From Pelotomaculum terephthalicicum JT (GTDB taxonomy: Bacteria > Bacillota > Desulfotomaculia > Desulfotomaculales > Pelotomaculaceae), in contig NZ_JAKNBL010000022.1 in the NCBI RefSeq assembly GCF_022410535.1, positions 1 to 53,193 of the forward strand: a stretch of 53,193 nucleotides of DNA, written 5' to 3'. Shown piece by piece: positions 23,164 to 31,934 of the stretch (position 1 is the first letter of the stretch; every line of letters starts with the position of its first letter). The notes beneath the pieces were generated by a model, which was not told the DNA's origin, searched no databases, and worked only from the letters and a program-made list of their open reading frames with translations. A program made the translations under genes and the position numbers.

Positions 23164-25806
23164 GTGGAGATAATCACCACCCATGTAAATACTGACCTGG
23201 ACGCGTTAGCGTCAATGGTTGCCGCCCGGAAGCTTTACCCAGACGCTGTAATGGTCTTTCCCGGCAATCTGTCCAGGAGTGTGGAAGCTTTCATGGCTTT
23301 ACACAGGGACGCTCTTGACATAAAATCTGCCAGGGATATTAAGCCGGATCCGGTTGAACGGGTGATCTTGGTGGATACCAAATCTCCCGGAAGACTGGCC
23401 AATCTGGCAGTTCTTCTTGAGAGGCCGGGAGTGGAAATACATATATACGACCACCACCCCAGAGAAACCGGTGATATATCGGGCACGGTCGAGGTGGTGG
23501 AAATGATCGGGGCCGCCACCACCTTGCTGGTGGAAAAGATCAGGGAGCGTGGACTGAAGGTCACCCCGCTGGAAGCGACCATTCTAGCCCTGGGTATTTA
23601 CCAGGACACCGGTTCGCTTGTTTTTTCCAGCACAACGGCCAGAGATGTGGACGCAGTATCCTATTTGCTCACTAATGGAGCGAATCTGGCTGTTGTGGCT
23701 GATTTCCTCGACCGGCCGTTTACCGCGGACCAGCGCGTACTGCTAAGGGACCTGCTTTCTTCAGCGGAACATATTCAGGTCAACGGGGTAAAATTATTAA
23801 TCGCCAAGGGGAATGTCGATGAATTTGTCGGCGGTCTTGCCGTCTTAACACATAAGCTTGCTGATTTTGAACGGCCGGACGCTGTTTTTACCGTGGTGGA
23901 GATGGATGACCGGGTTCATGTAGTCGCCCGGAGCAGTGTGCCGGAAGTGAATGTTAGAGAAATACTGGCTGTTCTCGGCGGGCGTGGCCATAACGCCGCG
24001 GCCTCGGTCTCAATAAAAAAAGCCGGTGTGGAGGAAGTAACCGGCCGGCTAATGGATGCTATCCGGGCAAGAGTAAAACCGCCGGTGACAGCGGCAGCCA
24101 TAATGAACAGCCCGGTGAAGACAATTACTCCGGAAACAGTGGTAAATGAAGCGGAAAAAGTCATGCTGCGTTACGGCCATACCGGCTTGCCGGTGGTAAG
24201 AGACGATCGGCTGGTAGGAATAGTCTCGCGCCGTGATGTGGAAAAAGCGGCTCATCACGGCCTCGGACACGCCCCTGTTAAGGCTTTTATGACCACCAGT
24301 CTGGTGTCTGTCGGTCCCGAAACGCCGGCTTCGGTGGTGCGTGATTTGATGATCGAACATGATATTGGAAGGCTTCCGGTAATCGAAAATGGAAGGCTGG
24401 TAGGGATCGTCACCCGCACGGATGTTTTGCGCACCCTGCACGGCGGCGGTGAGCCGGGCCGTAACCAGACAGTCAAAACAGGCCGGACCCGGGCAATGTC
24501 CCCCGTGAACATAAGGGAATTGATGTACAGCAGCCTGCCGGCTGGGTACGTGGAGATATTAAAGTGGGCGAGTGAAACAGCCTCGGCTATGGGAGCCAGG
24601 GTGTACGCCGCCGGCGGCATAGTCCGCGACCTGCTCCTGGGCATGGAATGCCTGGATATTGATCTGGTGGTGGAAGGGGACGGCATTGAGCTGGCGCGAA
24701 CCCTCAGCAGGGAGCGTCAGGGGCGGTTGCGTGAACATCCTCAGTTCGGCACGGCGAAAATATTGTTTCCAAACGGCAAACAGGTAGATGTCACCACGTC
24801 AAGGGTGGAGTTTTATCAATACCCGGCGGCCATGCCCCAGGTAGAGGCGTCATCACTGCACCAGGATCTTTACCGCCGCGACTTTACCATCAACGCAATG
24901 GCGGTTTCGCTTAATAAAGAAAGCTTTGGCGACGTGGTCGACTTCTTCGGCGGCCGGGAAGACTTGGAACGCGGTCTTATCCGGGTGCTGCACAATTTGA
25001 GCTTCATCGAAGATCCCGTGCGTATTCTGAGGGCGGTGAGATTTGAAAAGCGCTATTATATGAATGTGGAATCCCATACTCTCAAATTGGCGAAGGAAGC
25101 AATCAGCAATAAAATGCCGGCCAGGGTGTCCGCGGAACGAATTTGGGAGGAACTGCGTCATGTCTTTCTGGAACCGAGGCCGGGCCCGGTGCTGGCCCGT
25201 TATATAGAGCTGCGGTTATGGCGCTTTTTGTTTCCGGGCGTTGAGCCTCAGCGGGTGCGTCCGGTCCTCGGGGAAATCGCGCGGTCGGTGAGAACATTGC
25301 GCTCCTGGGATGTAGCGGAGCCCGGCGATATATGGATGGTCTATTTTTTAGCGGTGCTTCATATTTCCGACTGGACCGTTGCGGCAGCGGTTTGCGGACG
25401 CTACCATTTAAGCAAACGACAGACGAATAAAGTGGCGGCGGCGCTGGGCGGCTGGCGCAATTTGTCGAAAAACCTGCAAGAACCTTTTGAAATTACTCTG
25501 AGTGAACTGGCCAGACAGGTGAAGTCATTGCCTGTGGAAATTTATCCGCTGATTTTGTGCTATCTCACCAAAAACTCTGCCAGAAAACGCTTCCAGCATG
25601 TGCTTGCCGCCATATGCAGCAATAAGCTTTCCATTAACGGCAAGGACCTGCGGCTGCTCGGATATAAGCCCGGGCCGCAATTCAATAAGGCTATGGAAGC
25701 GCTGTGGCAGGCCCGCCTGGACGGAGCGATACGCACCAGGCAGGAAGAATTGAATTACGTTAAGGAGTATCTTGCGGAATCCGGAGGAGAGATGGAAATT
25801 GTTTAA
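23164..25806 (+). CDS. DHH-CBS-CBS-tRNA nucleotidyltransferase (A-adding type) fusion
   Basis: The 880-residue protein starts at the GTG at 23164 (GGAGGG upstream). Domains in order: DHH phosphoesterase (1-300, with THVNTDLDALAS and IYDHHPRE), two CBS domains (about 305-425, IVSRRDVEKA and IVTRTDVLRT), then a class II nucleotidyltransferase (from about 470). The last has the head motif GGIVRDLLLG (near 483), catalytic DIDLVVEG (near 498) and the neck DFTINAMAVSL and EDPVRILRAVRF. Such fusions are known in Peptococcaceae and some other deep-branching bacteria; some add only A to tRNA ends. The DHH part may degrade nanoRNA or c-di-AMP-like nucleotides, and the CBS pair may sense adenylates. All motifs look intact. 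Confidence 0.9.
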   Translation: MEIITTHVNTDLDALASMVAARKLYPDAVMVFPGNLSRSVEAFMALHRDALDIKSARDIKPDPVERVILVDTKSPGRLANLAVLLERPGVEIHIYDHHPRETGDISGTVEVVEMIGAATTLLVEKIRERGLKVTPLEATILALGIYQDTGSLVFSSTTARDVDAVSYLLTNGANLAVVADFLDRPFTADQRVLLRDLLSSAEHIQVNGVKLLIAKGNVDEFVGGLAVLTHKLADFERPDAVFTVVEMDDRVHVVARSSVPEVNVREILAVLGGRGHNAAASVSIKKAGVEEVTGRLMDAIRARVKPPVTAAAIMNSPVKTITPETVVNEAEKVMLRYGHTGLPVVRDDRLVGIVSRRDVEKAAHHGLGHAPVKAFMTTSLVSVGPETPASVVRDLMIEHDIGRLPVIENGRLVGIVTRTDVLRTLHGGGEPGRNQTVKTGRTRAMSPVNIRELMYSSLPAGYVEILKWASETASAMGARVYAAGGIVRDLLLGMECLDIDLVVEGDGIELARTLSRERQGRLREHPQFGTAKILFPNGKQVDVTTSRVEFYQYPAAMPQVEASSLHQDLYRRDFTINAMAVSLNKESFGDVVDFFGGREDLERGLIRVLHNLSFIEDPVRILRAVRFEKRYYMNVESHTLKLAKEAISNKMPARVSAERIWEELRHVFLEPRPGPVLARYIELRLWRFLFPGVEPQRVRPVLGEIARSVRTLRSWDVAEPGDIWMVYFLAVLHISDWTVAAAVCGRYHLSKRQTNKVAAALGGWRNLSKNLQEPFEITLSELARQVKSLPVEIYPLILCYLTKNSARKRFQHVLAAICSNKLSINGKDLRLLGYKPGPQFNKAMEALWQARLDGAIRTRQEELNYVKEYLAESGGEMEIV

Positions 25807-26422
25807 TTTGCCTAGTTTGCATACTGTTGCCTTAATGCTGCCGGCCATCGTCCTGGGCTTGACTCTCCACGAGTTTGCCCATGGCTGGATGGCTGACCGG
25901 CTAGGTGACCGGACCGCCCGTCACATGGGGCGCCTCACGGTTAACCCGGCGGCTCATATTGATCCAATCGGTCTGCTTCTTTTGTTTTTCATGGGTTTCG
26001 GCTGGGCTAAACCGGTACCCGTCAACCCATATAATTTGAAGCTTGATCCAAGACAGGGCATGCTGCTGGTGGCCCTGGCCGGCCCGGCGACGAACATGTT
26101 GCTGGCCGTTATTTCCGCAATTGCCTCCGGCGCTCTGGCCGGTCTGAATTTGCCTTATTTCGGGGGAATCATGCTGTATATGATCCATATCAACGTGGTT
26201 TTGGCAGTATTTAATTTAATCCCGATCCCGCCGCTGGACGGCTCGAAGATCCTGGCCGGCATTCTGCCGGGACGGCAGGGCTGGTTGGACCAATTTGAGC
26301 AATACGGGACAATAATATTGATAGTACTTGTTTTTACCGGGTTGATTGGGGTTGTTTTCAATGTTGTAATCGAACCGATTGATAGGGTGTTGTTTGCTCT
26401 AGGAGGGTTATCCACAAGGTAA
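25799..26422 (+). CDS. Site-2 protease family (M50) membrane metalloprotease
   Basis: The TTG at 25799 is preferred because GGAGGAGAG lies 6 bp upstream; the gene overlaps the end of the previous one by 8 bp. The 207-residue protein has about five membrane segments, the zinc motif HEFAH in LGLTLHEFAHGW (near residue 20) and the second metal site NLIPIPPLDGSKIL. This is the short SpoIVFB/YwhC-like class, with an FMGFGWAKPVPVN loop, that cleaves substrates within the membrane. The substrate is unknown. Its place between the nucleotidyltransferase fusion and trpS suggests a housekeeping rather than a sporulation role. Confidence 0.88.
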   Translation: MFNLPSLHTVALMLPAIVLGLTLHEFAHGWMADRLGDRTARHMGRLTVNPAAHIDPIGLLLLFFMGFGWAKPVPVNPYNLKLDPRQGMLLVALAGPATNMLLAVISAIASGALAGLNLPYFGGIMLYMIHINVVLAVFNLIPIPPLDGSKILAGILPGRQGWLDQFEQYGTIILIVLVFTGLIGVVFNVVIEPIDRVLFALGGLSTR

Positions 26423-26452
26423 TATTGTAAGAGGGAAAGGGAGATGTGAAGA

Positions 26453-27457
26453 ATGTCAAAAGGAATAATTGTCAGCGGCATGCGCCCAACGGGCAAGCTC
26501 CACCTTGGCCACCTGTATGTTTTGGAAAACTGGGTCAGGCTGCAGAAAGAGTATGACTGCCATTATTTTGTCGCTGACTGGCATGCTCTCAGCACGTCAT
26601 TTGAAGATAACTCTTCTATGCGTGATAATACAAGGGAAATGGTGACGGACTGGCTGGCGGCGGGAATGGATCCGGAAAAAAGCGTGATTTTTGTCCAGTC
26701 GGATATAATGGAGCACGCTGAACTGCACTTGATTTTTTCCATGATCACGCCCTTGTCGTGGCTGGAGCGGGTGCCGACCTTCAAAGACCAGGTGCAGCAG
26801 TTGAAAGAACAAGGGAAAGACATTAATACCTATGGCTTTCTCGGTTATCCTCTGCTCCAGGCGGCGGATATTCTCCTGTATAAGGCGGACGCGGTGCCGG
26901 TAGGGGAGGATCAGCTTCCACACCTGGAATTGTGCCGGGAAGTGGCCCGCCGGTTTAATTACCTGTATCGCCCGGTATTTCCCGAGCCGCAGGGCCTCGT
27001 GGCCAGGGTGCCTTTGCTGCCAGGTATCGACGGGCGCAAGATGAGCAAAAGTTACCATAACGATATAGTGATAGGCGCGGAGCCGGACGTGCTAAAAGAA
27101 AGGGTTAACGCCATGATTACCGATCCCGCCCGCATCCGCAAAACTGACCCCGGTCATCCGGAAGTCTGCATTGTTCACGAATATCACAACATTTACGCGT
27201 CAGACAAGCTGGCCGGGTTGGAAGAAGAATGCCGCGGCGGCAAGATTGGCTGCGTTGCCTGCAAGAAGATGCTCGCCGCGAGCATAGAGGAGGTCATGGC
27301 TCCCGTCAGGGAGCGCCGGGCGGACATATTGAAGCGGCCGGGTTATATCGATGATATTCTCGCGGAAGGCGCCCGGAAGGCCAAAGCCAAGTCGGCGGAG
27401 ACCATGAAAGAAGTAAGGGAGGTCGTGTCCGGCATTAAGAACAACTCTCACAATTAG
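26453..27457 (+). CDS. trpS: Tryptophanyl-tRNA synthetase
   Basis: The 334-residue class I synthetase has HLGH (17-20) and KMSKS (196-200) in the expected places, plus GYPLLQAADILLY and VPVGEDQLPHLELCREVARRFN. It charges tRNA-Trp with tryptophan using ATP. The ATG at 26453 follows AAGGGAGATG. It lies 30 bp after the M50 gene and is probably in the same transcript; there is no room for a T-box leader directly upstream and none is seen. Normal length and no oddities. Confidence 0.95.
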   Translation: MSKGIIVSGMRPTGKLHLGHLYVLENWVRLQKEYDCHYFVADWHALSTSFEDNSSMRDNTREMVTDWLAAGMDPEKSVIFVQSDIMEHAELHLIFSMITPLSWLERVPTFKDQVQQLKEQGKDINTYGFLGYPLLQAADILLYKADAVPVGEDQLPHLELCREVARRFNYLYRPVFPEPQGLVARVPLLPGIDGRKMSKSYHNDIVIGAEPDVLKERVNAMITDPARIRKTDPGHPEVCIVHEYHNIYASDKLAGLEEECRGGKIGCVACKKMLAASIEEVMAPVRERRADILKRPGYIDDILAEGARKAKAKSAETMKEVREVVSGIKNNSHN

Positions 27458-27493
27458 CAATTGTGCATAGTCCCGGGAAGTCGTGGAAAAATA

Positions 27494-28072
27494 ATGCAGA
27501 GGTGGGGTCGGGTGGGCAAGGTGTTCCTTGTTTTCTTGATGTTTTTAATCCTTCTTCTGCTTTTTCTTTCCCTGACCGTTGTGCGGGTGCAGGTGAATTA
27601 TGCCAGGCGGGGAAAGGATGATCAGTTTACCGTGAAGTTTTCCACATGGCGTGGGCTGGTTCATTATAGCTTTGAGCTTCCCAGGATAAAAGTCAAAAAG
27701 GAAAAAGCAATATCACCGCCGAAGTGGTTAGGCATCGCATCCAGATTTTTTAAGCCTTTGCGTATAAACAGCGCCATTATTTTCTATCTGCTGGAGAAAG
27801 TCCGTTTGCGGCGGTTAACCTGGCGCACGGAGATTGGGACAGGCGATCCCGCGCAGACCGGGCTTCTGGCTGGCGTGATATGGGGGTTGAAAGGGTTGAT
27901 ATTCGCCGCCTGCAACCGTTTGCTTGCCCCCGGCGGCGCCGGGCCGGTGGTGGAGATTCGGCCAAGTTTTGATAGAGCTTGCTTTAATATGGCATTTAAC
28001 TGCGTTTTAGATGTGCGGCTCGGTCATATTTTTATTACCGGTTTAAAGTATCTAAAAATAAAGCGCAAGTAA
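27494..28072 (+). CDS. DUF2953 membrane-anchored protein
   Basis: The ATG at 27494 is chosen; the GTG at 27512 behind GAGGTGGGG is a real alternative. The product of about 192 residues has one N-terminal membrane segment (VFLVFLMFLILLLLFLSLTVV). A basic, mostly beta region and the family pattern around RRLTWRTEIGTGDPAQTGLLAGVIWGLKG follow. DUF2953 proteins (YtfI type) are found in endospore formers, next to the sporulation gene ytfJ in many; here ytfJ does not follow. Function unknown; likely located at the membrane with the soluble part on one side. The gene is 36 bp after trpS. Confidence 0.7.
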   Translation: MQRWGRVGKVFLVFLMFLILLLLFLSLTVVRVQVNYARRGKDDQFTVKFSTWRGLVHYSFELPRIKVKKEKAISPPKWLGIASRFFKPLRINSAIIFYLLEKVRLRRLTWRTEIGTGDPAQTGLLAGVIWGLKGLIFAACNRLLAPGGAGPVVEIRPSFDRACFNMAFNCVLDVRLGHIFITGLKYLKIKRK

Positions 28073-28194
28073 TCAGGTGTTATGCTTTGCCTGAATACTT
28101 ATCCCGCCGAAAATCCTTGTCTTGCCTGGGAGGAAATGTTTCTTTCTTGCAGAATTTTTACTAAAATTAAACATTATGTCGAGGTGAAATAATT

Positions 28195-29109
28195 GTGAGG
28201 TTATTGACTCGCTCAGATTTCGACGGGTTGGCATGCGCGGTTCTTTTAAAAGATGCGGGTATAATCGACGACAGGGCATTCGTCCACCCAAAAGATATAC
28301 AAGACGGCATGATCAAAGTGACGGAAAACGATGTGCTGGCCAATGTGCCTTTCGATGCAGGCTGCGGCTTGTGGTTTGACCATCACTCCAGCGAGGAAGA
28401 GAGACTGGCATTAAAAAACAAGTACAAGGGAGACAGCCGCCCGGCGCCCAGCGCGGCAAGAGTAATATATGATTATTACGGCGGCAAAGAGAAGTTCGGG
28501 CACTTGGAAGAAATGATGTCTGCCGTTGACAAGTCGGATTCCGGCCAGTTTACCGCTGATGAGATATTAAATCCAAAAGGCTGGGTGCTGCTCTCTTTTA
28601 TCATGGACCCGCGCACCGGCCTTGGTCGTTTCAGGGATTGCCGGATCAGCAATTACCAGCTTATGGACGACATGATCGACTACTGCCGGAAAATGTCAAT
28701 AGATGAGATCCTGAAAGTGCCTGACGTACTGGAAAGAATTAAACAGTTTGAAGAACAGAGCGGGAAGTTCAAGGATATGCTGAAAAAGTATACAAATACA
28801 GACGGCAAGGTAATTATTACGGATCTCCGGGGTGTTGCCCCGATATACAGCGGCAACAGGTTTTTGATTTATGTTCTTTATCCGGAGCAAAACATTTCAA
28901 TTTGGGTCGTTGACGGAAAGAATAAACAAAATTGTGTCTTTGCCGTTGGTCGCAGCATTATCAACAGAAGTTCCAAAACAGACGTTGGTTCGCTTATGTT
29001 AAAGTACGGCGGAGGCGGCCACAAGACGGTGGGAACTTGCCAGGTACCTTATCAAGAGGCCGGTAAAGTACTGGGAGAGCTGGTTGCTAGCATGAAAAAA
29101 GACGGTTAA
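28195..29109 (+). CDS. DHH-family phosphoesterase
   Basis: The 304-residue cytoplasmic protein starts at the GTG at 28195, with GAGGTGA upstream. The DHH motifs are visible: TRSDFDGLACAVLL (metal-binding Asp), the DHH triad in WFDHHSSEEE near residue 62, and D112-region AVDKSDSG. The DHHA1 end is GGGGHKTVGTCQV. Family members hydrolyse nanoRNA, pAp, cyclic dinucleotides or polyphosphate. The exact substrate cannot be called, and a GGGH-type DHHA1 loop fits the exopolyphosphatase-like/NrnA group. It stands alone, with a terminator hairpin shared with the convergent acetyl-CoA synthetase gene. Confidence 0.85.
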   Translation: MRLLTRSDFDGLACAVLLKDAGIIDDRAFVHPKDIQDGMIKVTENDVLANVPFDAGCGLWFDHHSSEEERLALKNKYKGDSRPAPSAARVIYDYYGGKEKFGHLEEMMSAVDKSDSGQFTADEILNPKGWVLLSFIMDPRTGLGRFRDCRISNYQLMDDMIDYCRKMSIDEILKVPDVLERIKQFEEQSGKFKDMLKKYTNTDGKVIITDLRGVAPIYSGNRFLIYVLYPEQNISIWVVDGKNKQNCVFAVGRSIINRSSKTDVGSLMLKYGGGGHKTVGTCQVPYQEAGKVLGELVASMKKDG

Positions 29110-29172
29110 CTAACGGATTGGTTTACCGGATGCAGAGAAAGTTTTGGAGCACATGACCAATTAAGAAGAAAA

Positions 29173-29205
29173 GCGGAGGTCGCCACCGTACGGTGGAACC
29201 TCCGT
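29173..29205. terminator. Hairpin between DHH gene and acs
   Basis: CGGAGGT (29174-29180) pairs with ACCTCCG (29198-29204) around the palindrome CCACCGTACGGTGG. Short A/T tracts on both sides suit a bidirectional terminator for the convergent genes. Confidence 0.6.
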
Positions 29206-29250
29206 TTAACATATAATCAAGCAGTTACGCGCATGCTTGATTCTTTATTG

Positions 29251-30972
29251 TTAGTCATCCAGTGTGGACAAATCTCCGACCGGTAAACCCATTTCCTGAG
29301 CTTTTAGAACCCGGCGCATGATTTTCCCGCTGCGGGTTTTCGGCAGCTTGTCCCGCACTTCGATTTCTTTTGGCGCGGCGTGAGCGGCCAGACCTAATTT
29401 GACGAATTGCTTGAGTTCTTTATCAAGCTCATCACTCCAGGTATAACCAGGCGCCAATGCGATAAACGCCTTGATGATGTTACCGCGCACCTCATCCGGC
29501 TTGCCGATAACGCCGGCCTCGGCCACTGCCGGGTGTTCAACCAATTTGCTTTCCACTTCGAAGGGGCCGACCCTTTCCCCGGCGGTTTTAATCACGTCGT
29601 CGTTCCTGCCCTGGAACCAGATATAACCGTCTTCGTCCATAAAAGCCTGGTCTCCTGAAACATACCAGGGATCGTTTTGGAAATACTCGTTATACTTTTC
29701 AGGGTTTTTCCAAATCTCCACCATCATGCCCGGCCAGCCTTTTTTCAAGGACAGGTTGCCCATTTGCATCGGGGGCAGGATATTCCCCTCGTCATCGGTA
29801 ATGGCGGCTTCCACGCCGGGAATCGGTTTGCACATCGAGCCGACCCGGATTGGTTCGCACGCATAGCAGCAGACCATATTTACGCCGGTTTCAGTCATGA
29901 ACCAGGTTTCGTGAATACGCACGTCGAAAACCCTCTTGGCCCAAATGATCACTTCCGGGTTTAAGGGTTCGCCCACGCTGGTGATATGCCTGAGGCTGGA
30001 CAGATTGTATTTTTTAACAACTTCGTCCCCGGCTGCCGCCAGCATTCTGAAGGCGGTAGGAGCGCTGTACCATACTGTCACACCGTATTTTTCCAGAGTG
30101 GCATACCAGTCTTCGGCACTAAAGCGGCCGCCTCTGATGATCGTAGCTTTGCCTACCAGCCAGGGTCCCCATACTGAATAGGAAACACCCGTGACCCAGC
30201 CCGGGTCGGCGGTGCACCAGAAAACATCGTTTTCCTGCACGTCATGGGCGATTCTCATGGTAAAGTACTGGCCGACCATAATATTGTGGGTATGCAATAC
30301 CCCCTTGGGTTTCCCGGTAGAGCCCGAGGTGTAAAGCAGGAACATCGGGTCTTCTCTGGTCAGCCAAACCGGTGTAAAATCTGCGGAAGCCTCAGCCATT
30401 TCCTTTTCGTAAGAAACTTCAAGAGACTCCAAGTTGTTCTCATCGGCTCCAATGACGATCACGTGCTTCAAGTTGGGCAATTCATCTTTTTTAATTCTGC
30501 TTTTTTGTCCGACAGTAGTGACAATGGCCACAGCCTCGCTGTCCAGCATGCGGTCTTTGACGGCTTCTTCCATGAAAGCTTCAAAGAGCGGTCCGGCGAT
30601 AGCGCCCGTTTTTACGATACCGGCGAAAGCTATTAACATCTCCGGGCTCCTGGGGATAAAAAGAAACACCCGGTCACCCTTTTTGATTCCCAGCTTGGTC
30701 AGGACGTTGGCAAACTTGTTGGTCTGCTCTTTTAGTTGGGCAAAGGTAACTGTTACTTCTTTCTCAGTGTCACTATAAAGTATCGCAGCGTCATTGCCTT
30801 TATTCTTTTCGTCTACCCACCGGTCAATGGCTTCGTAGGCGATGTTTACTTTGCCGGTAGTATACCAGCTGAATTCTTTTTCAACGTTTTCCCAGGAGAA
30901 ATTCTTGCAAAACTCCTCATAGTTCTCCATATTGTGTTTGCCTGGCGACGGCGGTAGTACTTCATAATCCAT
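29251..30972 (-). CDS. acsA: Acetyl-CoA synthetase (AMP-forming)
   Basis: The 573-residue ANL-family enzyme has the P-loop YTSGSTGKPKGV near 215, the WCTADPGWVTG segment, the hinge-region FQGRNDDVIKTAG, and the C-terminal PKTRSGKIMRR, whose Lys550 is the adenylation lysine that acetyltransferases modify in other bacteria. It turns acetate, ATP and CoA into acetyl-CoA. Length fits the Bacillus AcsA type (572), shorter than enteric Acs. GGAGGGG precedes the ATG at 30972. A GNAT gene lies upstream on the same strand, separated by a hairpin. Regulation by reversible acetylation is inferred from these neighbours. Confidence 0.92.
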   Translation of the reverse strand: MDYEVLPPSPGKHNMENYEEFCKNFSWENVEKEFSWYTTGKVNIAYEAIDRWVDEKNKGNDAAILYSDTEKEVTVTFAQLKEQTNKFANVLTKLGIKKGDRVFLFIPRSPEMLIAFAGIVKTGAIAGPLFEAFMEEAVKDRMLDSEAVAIVTTVGQKSRIKKDELPNLKHVIVIGADENNLESLEVSYEKEMAEASADFTPVWLTREDPMFLLYTSGSTGKPKGVLHTHNIMVGQYFTMRIAHDVQENDVFWCTADPGWVTGVSYSVWGPWLVGKATIIRGGRFSAEDWYATLEKYGVTVWYSAPTAFRMLAAAGDEVVKKYNLSSLRHITSVGEPLNPEVIIWAKRVFDVRIHETWFMTETGVNMVCCYACEPIRVGSMCKPIPGVEAAITDDEGNILPPMQMGNLSLKKGWPGMMVEIWKNPEKYNEYFQNDPWYVSGDQAFMDEDGYIWFQGRNDDVIKTAGERVGPFEVESKLVEHPAVAEAGVIGKPDEVRGNIIKAFIALAPGYTWSDELDKELKQFVKLGLAAHAAPKEIEVRDKLPKTRSGKIMRRVLKAQEMGLPVGDLSTLDD

Positions 30973-31010
30973 TTATTTCCCCTCCAATTGTTAAGATGTT
31001 GTATTGTAAA

Positions 31011-31042
31011 AAGGCCGTAAAAGTTCACCTCCTGGCGGCCTT
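31011..31042 (-). terminator. Hairpin between the GNAT gene and acs
   Basis: AAGGCCG (31011-31017) and CGGCCTT (31036-31042) form a 7-bp stem, followed on the minus strand by TTTTT-AC. It may end the GNAT transcript or attenuate readthrough into acs. An AGGAGGTGAAC sequence sits in its loop. Confidence 0.6.
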
Positions 31043-31074
31043 AAGCTTTTTTTCGTAGTATTGGTACGGACACT

Positions 31075-31689
31075 TTAACCCAGTCTTTTCCTGGCCCGCG
31101 GCCGGAAACGGAACGGCACGGTGATTGTGTGCACCAGATTTATGGCCATTTCCCGGAAAATATCTTCCATTGTTTTAAGTGAGTATGTCTGATTAAGCCG
31201 GTATGGATGGTAGAGGATGTTGATTCCTGATTTGCTTACCACCGGGTCCAGAGAGAAAAAATCAAGCGCAATGGGAATGCAGCCTTGTTTAAGAAAGAAT
31301 GATTTTCTTTTTTGGTAATTTTCTTTTTGACGGCATATTTCAAGAACGTGGCCGGCGCATTGCGGGTAATGTTTCTTTAATAAATCCATCATGTGACCGT
31401 ATAGCTGAGTGCCGACACCTTGGTTGCGATAGCCCTCCAGCACAACCAAAGCCTCAATAAATCCAACCTGGTTCTTGGGGAAATAATAGAATATGGCAAA
31501 ACCGAGCAGCTCTCCTAAACAATCAGCGTAGATAATGTGGGCTCTGACCTGATCGTTTTCATTGGCCTGCAGCTTGCTGATCAGAGAATTTATTTCTTTG
31601 ATTGAATAGTTAAAGGTTTCCCTGCAACATTCGATAACCTTACTGAAATAAATAGAATCAAGGTTGTGCAATTCAAGGAACTTGTACAT
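31075..31689 (-). CDS. GNAT-family N-acetyltransferase
   Basis: The protein has 204 residues. The N-terminal 60 residues are helical; the GNAT core (about 60-150) has the acetyl-CoA pyrophosphate loop GYRNQGVGTQLY preceded by FIEALVV. The C-terminus is basic (RFRPRARKRLG). GGAGGGGGA lies 6 bp before the ATG at 31689. Its position upstream of acetyl-CoA synthetase makes Acs lysine acetylation (the AcuA/Pat role) an obvious candidate function, but the sequence is not clearly AcuA. It is expressed from a near-perfect sigma-54 promoter at 31741-31756, so it depends on an activator, presumably the one encoded next to it. Confidence 0.75.
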   Translation of the reverse strand: MYKFLELHNLDSIYFSKVIECCRETFNYSIKEINSLISKLQANENDQVRAHIIYADCLGELLGFAIFYYFPKNQVGFIEALVVLEGYRNQGVGTQLYGHMMDLLKKHYPQCAGHVLEICRQKENYQKRKSFFLKQGCIPIALDFFSLDPVVSKSGINILYHPYRLNQTYSLKTMEDIFREMAINLVHTITVPFRFRPRARKRLG

Positions 31690-31740
31690 GTTCGTCCCCC
31701 TCCCTGGTTCCTTATGTCCCCATGTCCCTTGTGTTATTAA

Positions 31741-31756
31741 TGCAATTACTGTGCCA
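31741..31756 (-). promoter_or_regulatory. Sigma-54 promoter of the GNAT gene
   Basis: On the minus strand the sequence is TGGCACAGTAATTGCA: -24 TGGCAC and -12 TTGCA, with GG and GC exactly 10 bp apart. It is flanked by the inverted repeat TGTTATTA (31732-31739) / TAATAACA (31758-31765). The predicted start is near 31731, about 40 nt before the GNAT ATG. Confidence 0.8.
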
Positions 31757-31831
31757 CTAATAACAGTGAAGAAAAAGCCCCGTATTTAAGGGATCTGTGT
31801 TTATGATTATCTCAGTGGGAGGTAGGAAAAT

Positions 31832-31863
31832 GAAAAAAACTGCCTGCAATAATTGCAGGCAGT
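31832..31863 (-). terminator. Terminator after the sigma-54 activator gene
   Basis: AACTGCCTGCAA (31838-31849) and TTGCAGGCAGTT (31852-31863) form a perfect 12-bp stem, followed on the minus strand by seven T. Confidence 0.9.
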
Positions 31864-31934
31864 TGCAAATTAATTAGTCATGCATGAGTATTTTTCAGCA
31901 ATTTGGAGTGGCGCTTGTTTAAGGAAGTGATGAT

